The notes under the pieces are model-generated. The model was given only the letters and a program-made list of their open reading frames with translations, did not search any database and was not told the origin of the DNA. Positions 59,468 through 64,000 of a stretch of 64,000 nucleotides of DNA are shown one piece after another. The stretch's first letter is position 1; every line of letters begins with the position of its first letter. A program made the translations under genes and the position numbers. The stretch is from Chryseobacterium wanjuense (GTDB lineage Bacteria > Bacteroidota > Bacteroidia > Flavobacteriales > Weeksellaceae): the NCBI RefSeq assembly GCF_900111495.1, contig NZ_FOIU01000001.1, positions 1,178,001-1,242,000 on the forward strand, read 5' to 3'.

Positions 59468-60565
59468 ATGTTTAAGAAATTCGCAGTTTTATTCTACAGT
59501 ATTTTTGTATTAAACTTAGTGTCTGCACAGCACGGTGAGGCTACTGCTGAGGCGGCTCCAGCTACAGAGCTTTCGGAAAAAGACAAAGTAAGTAAAGAAA
59601 ACAAAGAGTTCATCGCCCATCACTTGTTGGACGCTCACGACTTTACATTGATGGTAGACAAAGAAGGTCACCATATCGGTTTTCCTCTTCCTGTTATTTT
59701 TTATGACAATGGGATCCACGCTTTCATGAGCAACAAAGAAGGATTCATGCACGGAGAGCCAACTGAGGTAGACGGAAATTTCTACAAACTACACCACGAA
59801 AAAATTTATAAAACAGACGCAAACGGGACTCTGGAAATTGATGAAGAAGGTCACCCGAAAGCTGAAAAAGTTTTAGACTTATCCATTACGAAGAGTGTAC
59901 TTATCATTATCATGGTTTCGATCTTCATGTTGGTATTGTTCACAGGAATGGCAAGATCTTACAAAAAGTCTCAGGTTCCTACAGGAGCAGCAAGATTTTT
60001 AGAACCATTGGTAATTTTCGTAAGAGACGAAATTGCTATCCCGAATATCGGACATAAATATAAGAGATTCATCGGATATTTACTGACTGTATTTTTCTTC
60101 ATCTTATTTTTGAACGTATTAGGATTAATGCCTTTCGGAATCAATGTTACCGGTAATATTACCATGACATTCTTATTGGCGATCCTTACTTATTTAATTA
60201 CTACATTTTCTGCAAATAAAGATTATTGGAAACACATCTTCTGGATGCCGGGAGTACCTGTACCCATGAAAATCATCATGTTGCCAATCGAATTGTTAGG
60301 AACAATCACAAAGCCTTTCGCATTGATGATCCGACTTTTTGCAAACATGACTGCAGGACACATCGTGGTAATGAGTTTGATCGGATTGATCTATGTATTC
60401 AAGAACTTTGTAGCAGGTGTTGCATTCCCGTTCCTTACATTGGTAATCTATCTTTTGGAAGTATTGGTAGCATTCTTACAGGCTTATATCTTTACGATGT
60501 TATCAGCTTTGTTCATCGGAATGGCGGTGCAGGAGCACGAGCACGAACACCACGCTGCTCACTAA
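59468..60565 (+). CDS. atpB: ATP synthase F0 subunit a
   Basis: 365 aa from the ATG at 59468, much longer than the 270 aa of E. coli. The extra N terminus starts with a signal-like MFKKFAVLFYSIFVLNLVSAQ and a charged region to about 130, as is usual in Bacteroidota. The proton-channel half has the essential Arg in FALMIRLFANMTAGH and the C-terminal LEVLVAFLQAYIFTMLSALFIG. The very end is histidine-rich (QEHEHEHHAAH). Inner membrane, forms the half-channels next to the c-ring. Confidence 0.95.
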   Translation: MFKKFAVLFYSIFVLNLVSAQHGEATAEAAPATELSEKDKVSKENKEFIAHHLLDAHDFTLMVDKEGHHIGFPLPVIFYDNGIHAFMSNKEGFMHGEPTEVDGNFYKLHHEKIYKTDANGTLEIDEEGHPKAEKVLDLSITKSVLIIIMVSIFMLVLFTGMARSYKKSQVPTGAARFLEPLVIFVRDEIAIPNIGHKYKRFIGYLLTVFFFILFLNVLGLMPFGINVTGNITMTFLLAILTYLITTFSANKDYWKHIFWMPGVPVPMKIIMLPIELLGTITKPFALMIRLFANMTAGHIVVMSLIGLIYVFKNFVAGVAFPFLTLVIYLLEVLVAFLQAYIFTMLSALFIGMAVQEHEHEHHAAH

Positions 60566-60614
60566 TTGAAAATTAAAATAATAAAAAGAAACAAATTTTT
60601 TAAAATTATATATT

Positions 60615-60809
60615 ATGGAAATCCCTAAAATTGTAGGTGCTGGTATCGTAGTACTAGGTGTAGGTATCGGTCTTGGTAAAATCGGAGCTGCTGCTCTTGA
60701 AGCTATCGCTAGACAACCTGAACAATCTGGAAAAATCCAAACAGCTATGCTTATCGCAGCTGCACTTGTAGAAGGTGTTGCGTTTGCTGCTCTATTCGCA
60801 GTAAACTAA
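60615..60809 (+). CDS. atpE: ATP synthase F0 subunit c
   Basis: 64 aa, short for the family (70-80). Two helices: MEIPKIVGAGIVVLGVGIG then ARQPEQ loop (32-37) and TAMLIAAALVEGVAFAALF with the ion-carrying E53. The glycine-rich first helix packs the ring. E53 is followed by Gly, not Ser/Thr, which argues for protons rather than Na+, though I would not press this. Followed by a strong hairpin before atpF. Confidence 0.96.
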   Translation: MEIPKIVGAGIVVLGVGIGLGKIGAAALEAIARQPEQSGKIQTAMLIAAALVEGVAFAALFAVN

Positions 60810-60819
60810 TTAAAACTAA

Positions 60820-60856
60820 AGCCACTATCCGTAACGGTTGGTTACAGATAGTGGTT
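60820..60856 (+). promoter_or_regulatory. Hairpin between atpE and atpF (attenuator or mRNA-stability element)
   Basis: 8-bp outer stem (60822-60829 with 60847-60854) extended by flanking pairs, one mismatch, then a 5-bp inner stem GTAAC/GTTAC (60831-60835 with 60841-60845) around GGTTG. It is followed by TTATTT, a weak termination signal. Subunit c is needed in about tenfold excess, so partial termination or 3'-end protection of atpB-atpE mRNA makes sense. Confidence 0.7.
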
Positions 60857-60896
60857 ATTTAAGAAAAAAAGTAATAATTATTTATACATTAATATA

Positions 60897-61394
60897 ATGG
60901 AATTAATTCATCAGTTTTCATCAGGATTATTTATTATCCAATCTGTTATTTTTCTAGCATTGTTATTTTTGTTAGGTAAATTCGCTTGGAAACCTATTTT
61001 AAAGTCTATCAATGACAGAGAAACTTCTATCGTTGATGCTCTTAATCAAGCTACACTAGCAAGAAAAGAAATGGAAACTTTAAAAGAGGATAACGAAAGA
61101 ATCATTCGTGAAGCTAAAATCGAAAGAGATGCTATCCTTAAAGAAGCCAGAGAGATTAAAGATAGAATCGTAGGTGAGGCTAAAGATGCTGCTAAAGCTG
61201 AAGGAGACAAATTGATCGAAGCTGCTAAACAAACTATCAACGCTGAGAAAAACGCTGCAATGGCAGATATCAAAACTCAGATCGGTACTTTATCAGTGAA
61301 CATCGCAGAGTCTATCTTGAAACAAAAATTAGACAACAGCGAAGCTCAAAACGAATTAGTTCAAAATTATTTAAACAAATCTAACCTTAACTAA
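60897..61394 (+). CDS. atpF: ATP synthase F0 subunit b
   Basis: 165 aa. One N-terminal membrane helix (FSSGLFIIQSVIFLALLFLLGKF) then WKPILKSINDRE and a long charged helix (about 45-140) that dimerises as the peripheral stalk. Ends 2 bp before atpH. Confidence 0.96.
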   Translation: MELIHQFSSGLFIIQSVIFLALLFLLGKFAWKPILKSINDRETSIVDALNQATLARKEMETLKEDNERIIREAKIERDAILKEAREIKDRIVGEAKDAAKAEGDKLIEAAKQTINAEKNAAMADIKTQIGTLSVNIAESILKQKLDNSEAQNELVQNYLNKSNLN

Positions 61395-61396
61395 TA

Positions 61397-61936
61397 ATGC
61401 TTACATCTAAAGTAGCTAAAAGATACGCACAAGGTTTACTTGATTTTACAAACGAATCAGGGCAAACGGCTACTGTATTTTCAGAAATGAAAGATGTAGT
61501 GAAGATTATGAATGAATCTCAGGATTTAAACAAATTCTTCCACACACCATACATCGATTCTAAAAAGAAAATAGAAGTAGCAAAGGAGATTTTCAAAAGT
61601 TTATCGGTTTCTTCTCAAAATATGATCACTTTGGTAATCAGACAGGGAAGAGAAAATCAACTGAAAAATATCGCTCAGGAATTCATCAATAAAGTTGAGG
61701 ATATCAATGGCGTACAGAGAATTACTCTTACGACAGCGACTGAGATTTCAAAAGAGAATATCAATCAGATCTTAAGATCTACCAACTTGGTAAAAGCTGA
61801 TTCGAATTTTGATTTGAAACTAAATGTAAACCCGAAAATCCTTGGAGGTTATATATTAAGAGTAGGAGACCAGTTAGTAGATGCTTCTGTGAAGTCTAAG
61901 CTTAATCAAATTAAAAAAGATTTTCAATTAAATTAA
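61397..61936 (+). CDS. atpH: ATP synthase F1 subunit delta
   Basis: 179 aa. N-terminal helical bundle (SKVAKRYAQGLLDFTNESGQ; FFHTPYIDSKKKIEVAKEIF) and the C-terminal LNVNPKILGGYILRVGDQLVDASVKSKL that binds the b stalk. Joins F1 to the peripheral stalk. Two bases from atpF, 18 from atpA. Confidence 0.96.
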   Translation: MLTSKVAKRYAQGLLDFTNESGQTATVFSEMKDVVKIMNESQDLNKFFHTPYIDSKKKIEVAKEIFKSLSVSSQNMITLVIRQGRENQLKNIAQEFINKVEDINGVQRITLTTATEISKENINQILRSTNLVKADSNFDLKLNVNPKILGGYILRVGDQLVDASVKSKLNQIKKDFQLN

Positions 61937-61954
61937 GAAAAAAACAACCATACA

Positions 61955-63532
61955 ATGGCAGAAATAAATCCGGCAGAAGTATCTGCGATCTTAAAACAGC
62001 AATTGGCCAACTTCGATACTCAATCAAACGTTGAGGAAGTAGGTACAGTTTTAACCATCGGTGATGGTATTGCTCGTGTATACGGGTTAGAAAACGTACA
62101 ATACGGAGAGTTGGTGAAATTTTCTAGTGATGTAGAAGGTATTGTACTAAACCTTGAAGAAGACAACGTAGGTGTTGCTCTACTTGGTGAAAGTAAATTA
62201 GTAAAAGAAGGTGATACAGTAAGAAGAACAAACAGAATCTCTTCTATCAAAGTAGGAGAAGGCATGTTGGGAAGAGTAGTAGATACTCTTGGTAACCCTA
62301 TCGATGGTAAAGGTCCTATTACTGGGGATTTATACGAAATGCCATTGGAAAGAAAGGCTCCTGGAGTTATCTTCAGACAGCCGGTAACTGAGCCTTTACA
62401 GACAGGTATCGTTGCAATCGACTCTATGATCCCTGTAGGAAGAGGGCAGAGAGAGCTTATCATCGGTGACAGACAGACAGGTAAAACTACTGTTGCGATC
62501 GATACGATCATCAACCAAAAAGAATTCTATGATGCAGGGAAGCCTGTATATTGTATATATGTTGCTATCGGACAAAAAGCGTCTACTGTAGCACAAATCG
62601 TGAAAACGCTTTCTGATAAAGGAGCTTTAGCTTATACGGTAATCGTTGCGGCTAACGCATCAGATCCGGTTCCAATGCAGGTATATTCTGCAATGGCAGG
62701 TGCTTCTATCGGTGAGTTCTTCAGAGACACTGGTAGACCAGCTTTGATCGTTTATGATGATTTATCAAAACAAGCGGTAGCTTACCGTGAGCTTTCTCTA
62801 CTATTGAGAAGACCACCGGGACGTGAGGCTTATCCTGGAGACGTTTTCTATCTTCACTCAAGATTGTTGGAAAGAGCAGCAAAAGTAATCGCTGATGACA
62901 AAATTGCAAGCCAAATGAATGATTTACCTGAGTCTTTAAGACCAATCGTGAAAGGTGGTGGTTCATTAACGGCACTTCCAATCATCGAAACTCAGGCGGG
63001 TGACGTTTCTGCGTATATCCCAACGAACGTAATCTCTATTACAGACGGACAGATCTTCTTGGAGTCTGATCTATTCAACTCAGGGGTACGTCCTGCGATC
63101 AACGTGGGTATCTCTGTATCGAGAGTAGGAGGTAACGCTCAGATCAAATCAATGAAAAAAGTTTCTGGTACGCTTAAATTAGACCAGGCTCAATATAAAG
63201 AATTAGAAGCGTTTGCTAAATTCGGTTCAGACCTTGATGCTTCTACTTTAGCAGTTATCTCTAAAGGGGAAAGAAACGTTGAGATCCTTAAGCAGCCGGT
63301 AAACTCTCCACTTCCTGTAGATAGCCAAGTTGCTATGATCTACGCTGGAACTGAGAACTTACTAAGAAACGTTCCTATCAGAAAAGTAAAAGAATTCCAA
63401 ATCGAATATATCGAGTTCCTAAGATCTAAGCATCCTGATACAATGGCTGCTATCAAAGCTGGGAAAATCGATGATTCAATCACAGGTGTTCTTAAGCAGG
63501 CTGCTAATGATTTAGCTTCTAAATATAACTAA
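61955..63532 (+). CDS. atpA: ATP synthase F1 subunit alpha
   Basis: 525 aa. Walker A G171-DRQTGKT-178, nucleotide-binding and interface blocks (SREAYPGD-like [52 protein letters not shown]), the conserved arginine in GIS-V-SRVGG. Non-catalytic nucleotide subunit alternating with beta. The beta and epsilon genes (atpD, atpC) are not downstream here; in Bacteroidota they commonly form a separate unit. Confidence 0.97.
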   Translation: MAEINPAEVSAILKQQLANFDTQSNVEEVGTVLTIGDGIARVYGLENVQYGELVKFSSDVEGIVLNLEEDNVGVALLGESKLVKEGDTVRRTNRISSIKVGEGMLGRVVDTLGNPIDGKGPITGDLYEMPLERKAPGVIFRQPVTEPLQTGIVAIDSMIPVGRGQRELIIGDRQTGKTTVAIDTIINQKEFYDAGKPVYCIYVAIGQKASTVAQIVKTLSDKGALAYTVIVAANASDPVPMQVYSAMAGASIGEFFRDTGRPALIVYDDLSKQAVAYRELSLLLRRPPGREAYPGDVFYLHSRLLERAAKVIADDKIASQMNDLPESLRPIVKGGGSLTALPIIETQAGDVSAYIPTNVISITDGQIFLESDLFNSGVRPAINVGISVSRVGGNAQIKSMKKVSGTLKLDQAQYKELEAFAKFGSDLDASTLAVISKGERNVEILKQPVNSPLPVDSQVAMIYAGTENLLRNVPIRKVKEFQIEYIEFLRSKHPDTMAAIKAGKIDDSITGVLKQAANDLASKYN

Positions 63533-63538
63533 AAATTA

Positions 63539-63615
63539 GTTGATGGTTTTTGGTTGATAGTTGACAGAATTTTCTAAAACTAGCAACCAACAACCGACAA
63601 CCAACAACTAACCAA
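63539..63615. repeat. Palindromic heptamer-phased tract between atpA and atpG
   Basis: Eleven units in one phase. The first four are GTTGATG, GTTTTTG, GTTGATA, GTTGACA; the last five centre on CAACAAC, CGACAAC, CAACAAC. Left arm 63539-63563 and right arm 63584-63608 are reverse complements at 20 of 25 positions. The tract fills the gap from 6 bp after the atpA stop to 2 bp before the atpG ATG, so it could form a hairpin in the atp mRNA that overlaps the atpG initiation region. Confidence 0.85.
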
Positions 63616-63617
63616 AT

Positions 63618-64000
63618 ATGGCAAACTTAAAAGAAATACGAGGCAGAATTACTTCAATTTCATCTACGATGCAAATTACACGTGCTATGAAAATGGTTTC
63701 GGCAGCGAAACTTAAAAAAGCACAGGATGCAATCGTAATGTTAAGACCTTATTCTGAGAAATTACAGGAGCTTATCCAGAATGTAAATTCCAGCTCGGAT
63801 CCTGATCAAATTTCTGTTTACGCTCAAAAAAGAGAGGTAAAGAGAGTGCTTTTTATCGCTATTACTTCAAACAGAGGTCTTGCGGGAGCTTTCAATTCAT
63901 CTATCGTTAAAGAGCTTAATGCACAGTTTCAGAATAAATCTCAATACGAGGTTGAAGTTCTTTCTATTGGTAAAAAAGCTTTCGATGCTGTAAGAAAAAC
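63618..64000 (+). CDS. atpG: ATP synthase F1 subunit gamma, 3' part beyond the window
   Basis: Starts ATG at 63618 (ANLKEIRGRITSISSTMQIT), then RAMKMVSAAKLKKAQDAI and FIAITSNRGLAGAFN, the invariant N-terminal coiled coil of gamma. About 127 codons are visible of the usual 285-295. Central rotor shaft of F1. Confidence 0.96.
   Translation, partial: MANLKEIRGRITSISSTMQITRAMKMVSAAKLKKAQDAIVMLRPYSEKLQELIQNVNSSSDPDQISVYAQKREVKRVLFIAITSNRGLAGAFNSSIVKELNAQFQNKSQYEVEVLSIGKKAFDAVRK

Overview
The window looks like a chromosomal segment of a Bacteroidota bacterium of the class Flavobacteriia, most probably Chryseobacterium or a close relative in the Weeksellaceae. The DNA is AT-rich, genes lack clear Shine-Dalgarno sites, many are preceded by the phylum-specific -7 element TAnnTTTG, and the gene content fits: a split ATP synthase operon, glgB-glgA-glgC glycogen genes, many 'MKKLLLAGA' outer-membrane barrels and short-leader lipoproteins. 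I name the genus by resemblance only. I see no rRNA, tRNA, CRISPR array, prophage or intact insertion sequence.

Layout. 1-4252: a cut-off DUF4365/TPR protein and metE, the latter under a cobalamin riboswitch about 410 nt upstream. 4253-9695: a minus-strand run of small unknown proteins, a NudK-type Nudix hydrolase, a TIGR01777 epimerase, an HPP membrane protein and an arginase-family enzyme. 9866-15407: plus-strand ssb, an HRDC protein, then hisS, a ChrA-type transporter, a GNAT enzyme, a PH/SHOCT protein and a methyltransferase, closed by a strong terminator. 15795-20625: a cyanophycin module (isoaspartyl peptidase, cyanophycinase, and divergent cyanophycin synthetase). 20862-29989: eight minus-strand genes with three ATP-grasp proteins, a YbdK-type carboxylate-amine ligase, a class I glutamine amidotransferase, two alpha/beta-hydrolase esterases and an M17 aminopeptidase. 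30206-35385: glycogen synthesis operon. 37675-41879: sucA-sucB. 42403-51617: mostly minus-strand housekeeping genes (exonuclease, GT2, LpxL-like acyltransferase, rpsF-rpsR-rplI, ClC channel, a second 2-oxoacid dehydrogenase E2, SAM hydrolase). 51752-57132: phoH and six consecutive outer-membrane barrel genes. 57179-58540: ffh. 59013 to the end: an AtpI-like gene and atpB-E-F-H-A-G, the last cut by the window edge.

Two things stand out. First, the amidoligase island next to the cyanophycin genes: CphA, three further ATP-grasp proteins and a GCS2-type ligase lie within about 11 kb together with peptide- and ester-cleaving enzymes, which suggests a peptide-like or amide-linked metabolite beyond cyanophycin. 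Second, a class of intergenic DNA: at least ten gaps hold tracts with a strict 7-bp phase (AAYNNNN on one strand, RTTNNNN on the other) that often fill the gap exactly from stop codon to stop or start codon. The sequence of the heptamer differs from gap to gap but the phase and base pattern persist, and in the atpA-atpG gap the tract is an imperfect palindrome. I do not know a description of these in this group; heptamer STRR repeats of cyanobacteria are the closest analogue I can name. A separate family of about 100-bp inverted repeats (20739, 22149, 58658, 58803, with a relative at 16760) is also present.

TAnnTTTG is short and AT-rich, so many chance matches are expected; promoter calls based only on it are modest. 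Function calls rest on motifs read by eye, not on database searches.
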